A DNA stretch of 64,000 bases from Haematococcus lacustris (taxonomy: Eukaryota; Chlorophyta; Chlorophyceae; Chlamydomonadales; Haematococcaceae). The stretch covers positions 2,115,535 to 2,179,534 of the forward strand of contig JASKMD010000027.1 in assembly GCA_030144725.1 (NCBI GenBank), read 5' to 3'. Both the position numbers and the translations under genes were made by a program. A model generated the notes under the pieces. The model did not search any database. It was given only the letters and a program-made list of their open reading frames with translations, and had not been told where the DNA came from. Shown one piece after another: positions 53,101 to 62,700 of the stretch (within the stretch, counting starts at the first letter, position 1; each line of letters begins with the position of its first letter).

Positions 53101-53965
53101 CCGCCAGCTGCTGCCACCACATTGCCTCACTGCCTGGCTACTGTGCCCCCACTGCAGCGCTATGAAGCAAGCTGCCTCTGACTTGTGCGTAGGGTCATGC
53201 GGGACACCACTCACAATGGCTGGCCTGCCTTCTAGCGGAGTGTCCATATTCAATCCCTCAACCACCACATGTGGCGCTGCCAACAGTTGGAGTTGCCGTG
53301 GTTCTCGTGACTTCCTGTACCTCCTGCCCAGCAGTAGCATGGCCCGCAACATCACCTTGGACACCTGTGTCAGTGGAGTGGCTGCTTGGGACAGCTTCCT
53401 CTATGTCATCCCGGTCCAGCCCAACACATGCTTCCAGTGCACGGTGTGTGGCTGGCAGGTGGTGCAGGCCGCATGTGCTAGGAGGGTGCTTAGTCGCTCC
53501 TGCCCGCTTGCCGCTGTCACCTGCAGTGGCCATGCCGCAGGATGATTGTCGAGCAAGCACTCACTGCCAGCCGTTCTTATCAGCCATTTTTTCATCCAAT
53601 TGTTGCAAGATGAGAATCGATGCCTCCAAGCCCGCTATCAACATGTTCCTAAACGTGTTTGCTTGGCCTTGCCTTGACTGCAGACAGCCGTAGCTTTTGA
53701 TGACGACAGCAGCCCTTGTGGGGGCGCTCTGTCGCGTGTCACATTCCCTGCAGCTGGTGGCGTGGCCTACTGGGTCGTGGTGGAGGGCTGGGGCACCACA
53801 AATGTGAGTGGGGCAGCTGAGTCGACACACAATAGATTACATGTCGCACTAACTGTCACTGATGCTTCTCTTGGTTATGAAGATGGTACGTACATGACTT
53901 GTTGCTTACAGTATGTTTGTTGCATGCAGTGTGGATCTCCGGCCATAACCGTGACGACCTCCTAG
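44139..53965 (+). CDS. Four tandem proline-rich-linker plus PPC-like domain modules; C-terminal part of a secreted protein
   Basis: Each module has a linker exon, domain exon B and domain exon C. Module 1: 44,139-44,227, 44,433-44,683, 44,930-45,050. Module 2: 47,009-47,153, 47,359-47,609, 47,851-47,970. Module 3: 49,929-50,073, 50,279-50,529, 50,771-50,890. Module 4: 52,843-52,987, 53,193-53,443, 53,684-53,965. Linkers are PPSPPP/PPPKPPPPSPSP, as in Hyp-rich algal wall proteins. The domain reads SCGTPLTMAGLPSSGVSIF, NITLDTCVSGVAAWDSFLYV, AFDDDSSPCGGALSRVTF and AYWVVVEGWG, resembling the bacterial pre-peptidase C-terminal (PPC) beta-sandwich. Phases match between modules (linker 0 to 1, B 1 to 0, C 0 to 0), so they can splice in series. 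Module 4 ends the protein with CGSPAITVTTS and a stop. It probably belongs to the M11 gene upstream, which would make a protease with four wall-binding domains; no transcript proves it. Module 1 carries a one-base insertion. Confidence 0.6.
44930..45050 (+). pseudogene. Module 1 exon C, frameshifted
   Basis: This exon is 121 bases, where the same exon in modules 2 and 3 is 120. The extra base is the A at 45,001 (GCAGCATGGTGG against GCAGCTGGTGG). It breaks the frame after SRVTFPA. If the modules are one protein, either this exon is skipped, the base is an assembly error, or everything downstream is lost in this allele. Confidence 0.7.
45051..47008 (+). repeat. Inserted non-coding block in module intron, copy 1 of 3
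   Basis: The intron after exon C is about 1.95 kb in modules 1-3, whereas module 4 has no such block at the same place. It contains a hairpin (GTGCACTAAAAGTG...AAAGTGCAC at about 45,108), three or four degenerate GTCGAGCGGCAAAGTGCGCTT motifs (45,566-45,690), a TATA-like TATAAAATA (45,760-45,768) and a heat-shock-element-like TTCTAGAAGGTT (45,925). It is clearly more AT-rich than its flanks. It is probably an insertion that was then duplicated with the module. I find no transposase or clear terminal repeats. Confidence 0.6.
47971..49928 (+). repeat. Inserted non-coding block, copy 2 of 3
   Basis: Almost identical to 45,051-47,008; a few single-base differences only (for example ATGTATG against TTGTATG near 48,770). 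Confidence 0.85.
50891..52842 (+). repeat. Inserted non-coding block, copy 3 of 3
   Basis: Almost identical to the previous two, with a 6-bp deletion near 51,180 (loss of one TCAACG) that accounts for the 2,914-bp spacing. Confidence 0.85.
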
Positions 53966-54092
53966 ATCAAAAACGTTGTGACGTTTTTGGCTACTAGTTA
54001 TGGTCAGGCACGTGACAACCTAGTTCCATGTACCACACACCACTTGTCCTAGCCTATGCCTCGAAACACAGTGCACTTGGGCATCGAATCAC

Positions 54093-54097
54093 TGTAA
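54093..54097 (+). terminator. TGTAA polyadenylation signal of the PPC-module gene
   Basis: TGTAA lies 128 bases after the stop codon at 53,963-53,965 and is the first such motif downstream. Confidence 0.5.
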
Positions 54098-54189
54098 CGT
54101 GCAGTGCACGTTGTTTGCCGAGAGACCGTCTTGCGTGTTGCGAGGAAACTCATGGAGAAGTTTACAAGAAAACCTCGTGAGAGGGCTAG

Positions 54190-54850
54190 GGCTTAGAACG
54201 GGGCCCCCTTGGAATCGAACCAGTTGTCCTCACAGCTACGCTGCTAGGCTTTAACCTGCCCAACTCACTCGGTAAAAGTAATGCGCCCACATGCGCCCGC
54301 CGTAGGCAGTACACAGGTGTCGCGGGCAAAGGGGAATGGTGTCGCTCGAGGCTAACCGTTACATTCACCCCCCCAAGAAGAGGTCCGTTCCGCCCAAGGA
54401 GATCCAAGGACTCGCAGCCAATACTGCTTGTTGGGGCTAGTGTGAACCATGATTGGTTAACACACATGATAGCTAGGAGCATGATAGCTCAGGTGCAAGA
54501 ATGCAACCACCCAGCCAGAAGGCTTCACCCACACACACAGCACAACCCATAGCACACCACAGCATTGTAGCAGGAACACCTATCAGGCTGGGTCTTCACT
54601 CGAGACAATGGATGGCGTTGTACTCAGCCAAAAGCTTGTCACAGCCAGTCAGGTTGGCTCGTGGCTCCCAGGTGTTGAAGGAGGCGTCATAGCCTTCCCA
54701 CTGCACCAGGTACTCCCCAGCCTTTCCTGCACGGGTGTATCTGTGGTCAAGCAGACGCTCAACATAGTACACATGAGTCTCATCCATCCATTCAACAGGA
54801 GGAGGCATGATACCCACACACTCCTACACATTAATCCCTGCGTCCGTGGC
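54190..54850 (-). mobile_element. 3' fragment of a chromodomain Ty3/gypsy-type retrotransposon
   Basis: On the minus strand, 54,817-54,596 encodes a chromodomain: [34 protein letters not shown] and [12 protein letters not shown], with the three aromatic cage positions present. Such domains end the integrase of chromoviral retrotransposons. The reading frame upstream is cut by the telomeric array at 54,857, so the rest of pol is missing. A sequence at about 54,290-54,205 (minus strand) contains GGTTCGATTCC, a tRNA B-box, which may be a tRNA-derived SINE or a chance match. Confidence 0.75.
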
Positions 54851-54856
54851 TAGAAG

Positions 54857-54909
54857 GGTTAGGGTTAGGGTTAGGGTTAGGGTTAGGGTTAGGGTTAGGG
54901 TTAGGGTTA
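54857..54909 (+). repeat. Interstitial (GGGTTA)n array
   Basis: Nine perfect TTAGGG-type hexamers abut the retrotransposon fragment on the left and the satellite on the right. Confidence 0.95.
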
Positions 54910-55720
54910 CTAACATTGTGTTACGGGTCCTCCGGGGAGGTCGCCTAAGGAACTCGCGGGACACAGAACGTCACGTACGGTCGGTCATTTCGAACGAGCG
55001 ATAGTGCGTTCGATAGGCCGAGGGCCCAAGGCCGGTGTCTGATAGGTTTGACACCCGGGTGTCATGAGACTTTTGCGAGAAAACATCGAAAAGGGGTCGC
55101 CTAAGGAATGTGTTTTTTGAGAGTTAGACCTCGCGAATAGGAGCGCTGGACCGAATGCTCCAAAATAGAGGGGCGATTTATCGGTTATCAAAAGTTAACC
55201 CTCGACCCTAACCGCGACCCTAACCCTAACCCAACCCTAACCGGAGTTAATCTCCGCAACCGCTTGGTCATTTCGAGCAACAGTAGGTGCGTTGGATGGG
55301 GCTTGCGAAGGACTTGGAGAGAGCGTGGTCGCGTGTCATTCGACTTTTCGAGGAAACCGCGAAAAACAGTTTCCTCTAAAGGAACCGTGTAGTAACACCG
55401 TGCGAACACGCGCGTTAGAACAAGCGCGACAACAAGAGGGGGCGTACTGAAAATGGAAGTCAGAAACCGAGTGGTCGACAAGTTAGGGTCATGCGAGTCT
55501 TCCGAGAAAATCGCGATAATTTTGACTAAGCAATCGTAGAGTTACACCGTGCGAACACGCGCGTTAGAACAAGCGCGACAACATGAGGGAGCGTATTGAA
55601 AATGAAAATCAGAAATGAAGGGGTTGACATGTCCGGGTCTAACTTGCACCTTACTTGAACCGTTTGACTAAGCTGAACCTTGTATGAGTGGGCTATGTGG
55701 AAGGCCTACTTCGTGGGTTG

Positions 55721-55752
<32 letters not shown>

Positions 55753-56460
55753 GGTTAGGGTTAGGGTTAGGGTTAGGGTTAGGGTTAGGGTTAGGGTTAG
55801 GGTTAGGGTTAGGGTTAGGGTTAGGGTTAGAGTTAGGGTTAGGGTTACTAGCCATGTGTTAGGGGTGGGGTAGGGGTTTCGGTTGAAAAAGTCGGACGGT
55901 TGAAACTCACGTACGGTCGGTCATTTCGAGCGAGCGATAGTGCGTTGGATAGACCGCACTGGTGCGGCGTAGGAACCGAGGTTGAAAACCAGGGTGTCAT
56001 TGAACTTTTGCGAGAAAACCTCGAACAAAAGTCGCCTAAGGAATGTGTTTTTTGAGAGTTAGAACTCGCGAATAGGAGCGCTGGACCGAACGCTCCAAAA
56101 TAGAGGGGCGATTCATCGGTTATCAGAAGTTAACCCTCGACCCTAACCTCAACCCCAATCAACCCCAACCCTTACCGCACCCTAACCTGGGTTAATCTCC
56201 GCAACCGCTTCGTCATTTCGAGCAAGAGTAGGTGCGTTGGATGGGGCTTGCGAAGGACTTGGAGAGAGCGTGGTTGACACGTTGGGTATCATTCGACTTT
56301 TTCGAGGAAACCGCGAAAAACAGTTTTCTAGAAGGAATCGTGTAGTTTCACCGTGCGAACACGCGCGTTAAAACAAGCGCAACAACAAGAGGGGGCGTAC
56401 CGAAAATGAAAGTCAGAAACCAAGTGGTCGACATGTTAGGGTCAAACCTTGTGGAGTGAC
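54910..56460. repeat. Subtelomere-like satellite, two units of about 0.94 kb separated by a telomeric array
   Basis: The unit starts after a TTAGGG array with ACTAACATTGTGTTA (54,909) or ACTAGCCATGTGTTA (55,848). Shared landmarks are ACGTACGGTCGGTCATTTCG (54,972; 55,910), GAATGTGTTTTTTGAGAGTT (55,106; 56,040), a degenerate CCCTAACC run (55,200-55,245; 56,145-56,195) and ACCGTGCGAACACGCGCGTT (about 55,395; 55,546; 56,350). No coding frame is convincing. Confidence 0.85.
55715..55850 (+). repeat. Interstitial (GGGTTA)n array, about 22 units
   Basis: Nearly perfect hexamers, with one GAGTTA variant near the end. This is the longest telomere-like run in the window and the best evidence that TTAGGG is the telomere unit of this genome. 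Confidence 0.95.
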
Positions 56461-56900
56461 AACTTTGGCTCGGCTCCTAGACATATTCTGTTATTGTTGT
56501 AACAGGCTGGATGGGTAACCAGGATGAATGCGAGGTTTATTTTGTTTCCCATGCAGGTTCCTAGTGTGACTTGTGAAACACTGTGTTTTAAGCTGAGATC
56601 AGTTCTTGATTCGGGGAGTAAGTTGTAAGCAAGTTCTGCTCTTCTGCTCCAACGTCCCCGTCACTTACAAGTCCCAGATTCAACTCGGCTCGCCACTTGC
56701 AAGAGTACGTGTGCAGCCAGCGTCTCTGATCGCAGCCACAGCATCTAGTAGTGGTTGTCTAAGTCTGTAGCTGCTTTAGCCGCATAGGCGACAGCTAATT
56801 AGCCCAGCCAGTTCAAAAACCCTAAAGTTGCAGCCATGCATACTGGGTACCTGGCTGTACTGTAACACTTGGTTTCCCTGTATTCGATCATCCCTGTGCA
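56461..56900. other. Leader before the gypsy-type element; possible LTR or 5' UTR
   Basis: No coding frame. A matching second LTR is not present downstream of the truncated element, so LTR limits cannot be set. Confidence 0.3.
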
Positions 56901-57530
56901 GTGAGCGCCAATCCAGAGACCGTCACTGATCTTGTCGACGAGCTTGAATCTCTGGAAGCGCCACCAGCGAACCCACCTCCAGAACGACCTACTCGAGCGG
57001 CCATTCCCTACCCATCTTTCAGTTCGGGTCCGGTTCAAGGTCGTGGTACTGGACGGTTGGCCCACCAGTCCGGTCCTTCCCGCGGAAGAGGCAGGAGCAC
57101 ACCTGGCACTAGCGCCAGAGCTGAGCACTCTGTCACTGCTGAACCTGATTGCAAACACTGCCAGTACTTTAAGGCCGCAGCTGATAGTTCGCACAAGCTC
57201 ATTCAGGAACTCCGCAATGACAAAGCCGAGCTGCAGCAACGCTTAGACGCATTTGTGCAGCGCAGTTTGACTCCACATCATTACCTGCCCTAGCAGAGCG
57301 CACCGCATTACCTGCCCCAGCAGAGCGCACCGCATTACCTGCCCCAGCAGAGCGCACAGCAGTTCTACAGTGCACCCACGACTTTTCCGCAGTTTGCACC
57401 TGTGCCCTGCGAGTTCTTTGTCCCACCCACACCACCCGCACTTCTGCCTGCACCTCCTGCGCCATCACAGTCCCATAACTCAATAGGCTTCCACCTCCGC
57501 AAGGCATATAAGGCTCCACGTCAGAACTAG
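56901..57530 (+). pseudogene. Retrotransposon ORF upstream of gag, with one nonsense codon
   Basis: The frame runs 209 codons to the stop at 57,528 and is interrupted only by TAG at 57,291-57,293. The TAG falls in the first of three 27-bp repeats whose other copies read CAG (HYLPQQSAP), so it is a C-to-T change. The N-terminal half is Pro/Arg-rich; residues 90-125 look like a short coiled coil with a CKHCQYF motif; the C-terminus is proline-rich. It may be the N-terminal part of a Gag-like product. I do not recognise a domain. Confidence 0.5.
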
Positions 57531-57538
57531 GCACCAAC

Positions 57539-58795
57539 ATGGCACAGCCCAACCCCCTGGACCCTCTGCTAATGACATGGAATGCTGTAGGAGTGGAGAT
57601 GCAAAGGGTAGCCCAGAGCAATGCCAACCTAGCTGCTGCCATAGGCAATAGGCCTGCCATGTCTGGTCTAGTGAAGCTGAGTGAGGTGAAGGCATTTGAC
57701 GGCAAGGGGGATGTGTCAGGTTTCCTGTTCCAAGTGGAGGATGTGTACTCTCTGTATCAGAACCTGACTGATGCCCAAAAGATAGTGTCAGCCAGTGTAA
57801 GACTCTCAGGCCTGGCTCTCTCCTGGTATCGCTCGGCACGGGCTGACAGCAACATGACATGGCAAAGCTTCAAAACTGGCATCAAAGCAGCCTTCATCAG
57901 CAAATCAGAGGCAGCTAAAGCCAGGGACATGCTCCATGAGGCTAAGCAGAAGCAGAACCAGTCGGCCCTGTCCTTTGCCATGCACCTGAGAAGCCTGTTC
58001 ATGCAAACACTCCTACAATTTAGTCCCTGCGTTTGTCCCTGCGTTCTACCGACCTTGTCCGATCGGGCTGAAAATTTGATAGATGGCAGTTTTCGGAAAA
58101 TAAAACATATTTTTCAAGAAAAATATTTGGAAAAATCCAAAAGCTGTTGCGCTGTGGCCCGCAACCTATCCCTGCACTCATCCCTGCACTCTAGCCACAG
58201 GGCCACAGCGCAGCCGCCTTTGATATTTTTTTAATATTTTATCTGAAAAATATGTTTTATATTCTGCAAACTACCATCTATCAAAATTTCAGCCCGATCG
58301 GACAAGGTTGGTCAAAACGCAGGGACGGACGCAGGGATTAATTTGTAGGAGTGAATCCCCAACATCACGGATGACGAGCAGCTGGACCGCTTCAGGCGAG
58401 GCCTACACCCTGCCCTGCGTGCCATGGTAGATGTGCAATCACCTGATACCTTTGAGAAGGCAGTCAACATTGCAGTGGCACATGACTCAGCCTACAGGGA
58501 TGCAGGAGTATCTACAGCCACCCCAATGCAACTGGGAGCCATGTTCAGACCAGCAGCGAGCAGCAGCAGCTCCACAACCAAAGCTGCACCCCGCACCGAA
58601 GCGGAGAAGAAAGTGTTCGGCAAGCTGACTGACGAGGAAAAGGCAGATTACACCGCGAAGAACAAATGCACCTTCTCTCGCGAGGAAGGCCATGTATACC
58701 GCGACTGCAAGCACCCTCGTCGCAATAAGTTTGTACAAAAAAATAGTCACTGCGGCAGTACACTGCCGCAAGGCGCCAAGCACAACACCTGCTGA
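57539..58795 (+). pseudogene. Gag of the gypsy-type element, interrupted by a MITE
   Basis: Residues from 57,539 fit the Retrotrans_gag domain (VKAFDGKGDVSGFLFQVEDV, LSWYRSARADSNMTWQSF, ARDMLHEAKQKQNQSALSFA). The frame is broken by a 346-bp insertion at 58,008-58,353 and resumes in the same frame with NITDDEQLDRFRRGLHPALR. The C-terminal zinc knuckle reads CTFSREEGHVYRDC: the second cysteine of CxxCxxxxHxxxxC is a serine, so zinc binding is probably lost. Confidence 0.75.
58008..58353. mobile_element. MITE-like foldback element (346 bp) inserted in gag
   Basis: The ends CACTCCTACAA and TTGTAGGAGTG are inverted repeats, and the arms match for about 150 bases each (for example TTGTCCGATCGGGCTGAAA on the left, inverted on the right at about 58,290-58,312). 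The centre has GCTGTTGCGCTGTGGC facing GCCACAGCGCAGC. Flanks give at most a 2-bp duplication (AA). Removing it restores the gag frame. No coding capacity. Confidence 0.85.
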
Positions 58796-59741
58796 GAGCA
58801 CTATCACCCCAGCACCAGTAGAGCCGCGGTTCCAAATCACTAAGCTAGCCACAACACAGCCAGACGCTCAGTCTGAGAGTGCACTGCTCATCTTTGCTGG
58901 CAACTACAAAGGACAGCCGGTTCGCATACTGGTAGACGGAGGAGCTACCGCGTCTTTCATCGACAGCGACTTTTGCATGCGCCATGACTTGCACACAGCA
59001 GAAAAGCATGACCCTGATCACATCCGCCTTGCTGATGGTCATCAGCAAGAGAGTTCCGCAATGATCCCTGAAGCTCGCTTCCGTATGGGCAGCTATAAAG
59101 GAGAACAAACGCTGCATTGCACACGGCTGCATGGATTTGACATCATCCTAGGCAAGCCGTGGCTAGCACACATAAACCCACGCATCGACTGGAAGCACAA
59201 CATCATGACCTTCCAGCATGCTGGCAAAAAGCACACCCTGAGGGCCCCACCAGCCCCCAGAGACCCTGATCTAGACAAGTACACCATTAGCACAGCAGGC
59301 CTACGCGTTGCTGTCCGCACAAAACAACCCATGTTCATGGTCTCCATCACACCAGCTGATCAACCAGCTGAGAATCATCAGGTTATGGACTGCACACCAG
59401 TGTTGAAGGAGTTTACCTCCGTCTTCCCTGAGGACCTGCCATCTGGATTGCCGCCAGCTAGGGCAGTTGATCACCGCATAGACCTTGAGCCCAACAAGAG
59501 ACCACCTGTGAGATCTACATACGCCATGTCTACCCTTGAGCTGGCTGAGTTAAAACAGCAGATCACGGAGATGCAAGAGAAAGGCTTCATCAGACCCAGC
59601 ACCTCACCCTATGGATCAGGAGTGCTATTTGTGCGCAAGAAAGACGGTACATTCCGCATGTGCAAATTCCGCAGCACCGATACGCGCTTAAGACATCCTG
59701 ATAGCAGGGCGTTAACAAGCACGCGAGGAGCAGCAGAATGA
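58692..59741 (+). CDS. Pol fragment: aspartic protease and start of reverse transcriptase
   Basis: This frame overlaps the end of gag and is shifted +1 relative to it. The protease has VRILVDGGATASFIDSDF; the usual D-S/T-G triad reads DGG, an unusual active site. The conserved partner block FDIILGKPWLAHINPRIDW follows. The RT N-terminus then reads VFPEDLPSGLPPARAVDHRI, RPSTSPYGSGVLFVRKKDG and FRMC. After about 59,660 the sequence no longer matches RT and the frame closes at 59,741. The gag-to-pol shift lies near a run of seven As at about 58,737-58,743. Confidence 0.78.
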   Translation: MYTATASTLVAISLYKKIVTAAVHCRKAPSTTPAESTITPAPVEPRFQITKLATTQPDAQSESALLIFAGNYKGQPVRILVDGGATASFIDSDFCMRHDLHTAEKHDPDHIRLADGHQQESSAMIPEARFRMGSYKGEQTLHCTRLHGFDIILGKPWLAHINPRIDWKHNIMTFQHAGKKHTLRAPPAPRDPDLDKYTISTAGLRVAVRTKQPMFMVSITPADQPAENHQVMDCTPVLKEFTSVFPEDLPSGLPPARAVDHRIDLEPNKRPPVRSTYAMSTLELAELKQQITEMQEKGFIRPSTSPYGSGVLFVRKKDGTFRMCKFRSTDTRLRHPDSRALTSTRGAAE

Positions 59742-59788
59742 GCGTGGTATCGCAAAACCCGACTTGTGAACAGCGAGCAGTACAGGCA

Positions 59789-62700
59789 ATGGAGAACAAC
59801 GGTAAGCCCAGGAGAAGGCTTATCGGTATCCTAACCTGTCTCTGGCTGCTGTGCGCGTGTTGGTGCTGGGGTGCGGCAAGCTTGGGTGGCACAAGTGGCC
59901 ACCTAGCCCCGCACTTGTCAGGCCAACACGGCGCCGTTGAGGGTTCGCCCCACGGTAGCTACGCAAGCAGTTTTGGCCCTTGGCCAGCGTTGACCCAATC
60001 TACGTTCCCAATTCTCTATCCTACGGATACCCACAACTACTGGAACAAGAAGGGCCATGCCCCGGTTATAAACACTACATTCTTGCTGCCAAGATGCCAA
60101 CACGTCTCTAACGTACCTCGCGACATCCATGTACAGATAACACGGTGGCGGACTCTACGGATGGACACACACCCTTGCTTGCAAGCTAACGAAAGACACG
60201 GCCCACCACTGTACCACCTTCCAGCCCCGCCAGACCTGCCCTCCCACCTGCCAGCCCTGACTGCTGCAGCCCACACAGAAATGCAATCCACACATGTTGA
60301 AACGCAGAATGACAAGAGACTAACTGCCCAGCCCTACCACCACCTGCAAGCCCTTGCTGCCGCAGCTTTGCGTGACCCGCCAGCCACTACAGAGATGCCA
60401 TCTACTCATGTTGACATGCAGGCCGGCATAAGACATGGCGCTCAGCCTTACCACCACCTGCCAGACCTGCTTGCCACAGCCTGGCAGGACCAGCCAGCCA
60501 CAACTGAGATGCCATCTACTCATGTTGACATGCAGGCCGGCATAAGACATGGCGCTCAGCCTTACCACCACCTGCCAGACCTGCTTGCCACAGCCTGCCA
60601 GGACCAGCCAGCCACAACAGAGATGCCAACTACTCATGTTGACATGCAGGCCGGCATAAGACATGGCGCTCAGCCTTACCACCACCTGCCAGACCTGCTT
60701 GCCACAGCCTGCCAGGACCAGCCAGCCACAACTGAGATGCCAACTACCCATGTTGACATGCAGGCCGGCATAAGACATGGCGCTCAGCCTTACCACCACC
60801 TGCCAGACCTGCTTGCCACAGCCTGGCAGGACCAGTCAGCCACTACAGAGATGCCAACTACTCATGTTGACATGCAGGCCGGCATAAGATATGGCGCTCA
60901 GCCTTACCACCACCTGCCAGACCTGCTTGCCACAGCCTGCCAGGACCAGCCAGCCACAACAGAGATGCCAACTACTCATGTTGACATGCAGGCCGGCATA
61001 AGACATGGCGCTCAGCCTTACCACCACCTGCCAGACCTGCTTGCCACAGCCTGCCAGGACCAGCCAGCCACAACTGAGATGCCATCTACTCATGTTGACA
61101 TGCAGGCCGGCATAACACATGGCGCTCAGCCTTACCACCACCTGCCAGACCTGCTTGCCACAGCCTGGCAGGACCAACCAGCCGCTACAGAGATGCCAAC
61201 TACTCATGTTGACATGCAGGCCGGCATAAGACATGGCGCTCTGCCTTACCACCACCTGCCAGACCTGCTTGCCACAGCCTGCCAGGACCAGCCAGCCACA
61301 ACTGAGATGCCAACTACCCATGTTGACATGCAGGCCGGCATAAGACATGGCGCTCAGCCTTACCACCACCTGCCAGACCTGCTTGCCACAGCCTGGCAGG
61401 ACCAGCCAGCCACAACTGAGATGCCATCCACTCATGTTGACATGCAGGCCGGCATAACACATGGCGCTCAGCCTTACCACCACCTGCCAGACCTGCTTGC
61501 CACAGCCTGGCAGGACCAGCCAGCCGCTACAGAGATGCCAACTACTCATGTTGACATGCAGGCCGGCATAAGACATGGCGCTCTGCCTTACCACCACCTG
61601 CCAGACCTGCTTGCCACAGCCTGCCAGGACCAGCCAGCCACAACTGAGATGCCAACTACCCATGTTGACATGCAGGCCGGCATAAGACATGGCGCTCAGC
61701 CTTACCACCACCTGCCAGACCTGCTTGCCACAGCCTGGCAGGACCAGTCAGCCACTACAGAGATGCCAACTACTCATGTTGACATGCAGGCCGGCATAAG
61801 ATATGGCGCTCAGCCTTACCACCACCTGCCAGACCTGCTTGCCACAGCCTGCCAGGACCAGCCAGCCGCTACAGAGATGCCAACTACTCATGTTGACATG
61901 CAGGCCGGCATAAGACATGGCGCTCAGCCTTACCACCACCTGCCAGACCTGCTTGCCACAGCCTGCCAGGACCAGCCAGCCACAACAGAGATGCCAACTA
62001 CTCATGTTGACATGCAGGCCGGCATAAGACATGGCGCTCTGCCTTACCACCACCTGCCAGACCTGCTTGCCACAGCCTGCCAGGACCAGCCAGCCACAAC
62101 TGAGATGCCATCTACTCATGTTGACATGCAGGCCGGCATAACACATGGCGCTCAGCCTTACCACCACCTGCCAGACCTGCTTGCCACAGCCTGGCAGGAC
62201 CAGCCAGCCGCTACAGAGATGCCAACTACTCATGTTGACATGCAGGCCGGCATAAGACATGGCGCTCTGCCTTACCACCACCTGCCAGACCTGCTTGCCA
62301 CAGCCTGCCAGGACCAGCCAGCCACAACTGAGATGCCAACTACCCATGTTGACATGCAGGCCGGCATAAGACATGGCGCTCAGCCTTACCACCACCTGCC
62401 AGACCTGCTTGCCACAGCCTGGCAGGACCAGTCAGCCACTACAGAGATGCCAACTACTCATGTTGACATGCAGGCCGGCATAAGACATGGCGCTCAGCCT
62501 TACCACCACCTGCCAGACCTGCTTGCCACAGCCTGCCAGGACCAGCCAGCCACAACTGAGATGCCATCTACTCATGTTGACATGCAGGCCGGCATAACAC
62601 ATGGCGCTCAGCCTTACCACCACCTGCCAGACCTGCTTGCCACAGCCTGGCAGGACCAACCAGCCGCTACAGAGATGCCAACTACTCATGTTGACATGCA

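Larger units (their letters stand above)
44139..53683 (+). repeat. Tandem duplication, 2.9-kb period, three full units plus a partial fourth
   Basis: Unit starts at linker exons: 44,139, 47,009, 49,929, 52,843. Spacing is about 2,870, 2,920 and 2,914 bases. Units 2 and 3 are almost identical over their whole length, including introns. Unit 1 differs in the linker (different proline pattern) and by scattered substitutions, and unit 4 lacks the long last intron. The order suggests that units 1 and 4 are the older edges and that 2 and 3 arose recently. Confidence 0.9.
56901..59664 (+). mobile_element. Truncated Ty3/gypsy-type LTR retrotransposon
   Basis: The order of gag (57,539), zinc knuckle, aspartic protease and start of reverse transcriptase is that of Ty3/gypsy elements. 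Homology stops after GTFRMC at about 59,660, in the fingers region of RT, so RT palm, RNase H and integrase are missing. A nonsense codon, a MITE in gag and a gag/pol frame change also mark it as defective. Confidence 0.8.

Noticed and set aside
54205..54290. Possible tRNA gene on the minus strand (B-box GGTTCGATTCC)
   Set aside because: I could not fold a full cloverleaf: no matching acceptor stem or clear anticodon arm. At most a tRNA-derived SINE remnant; tRNAscan-SE would decide.
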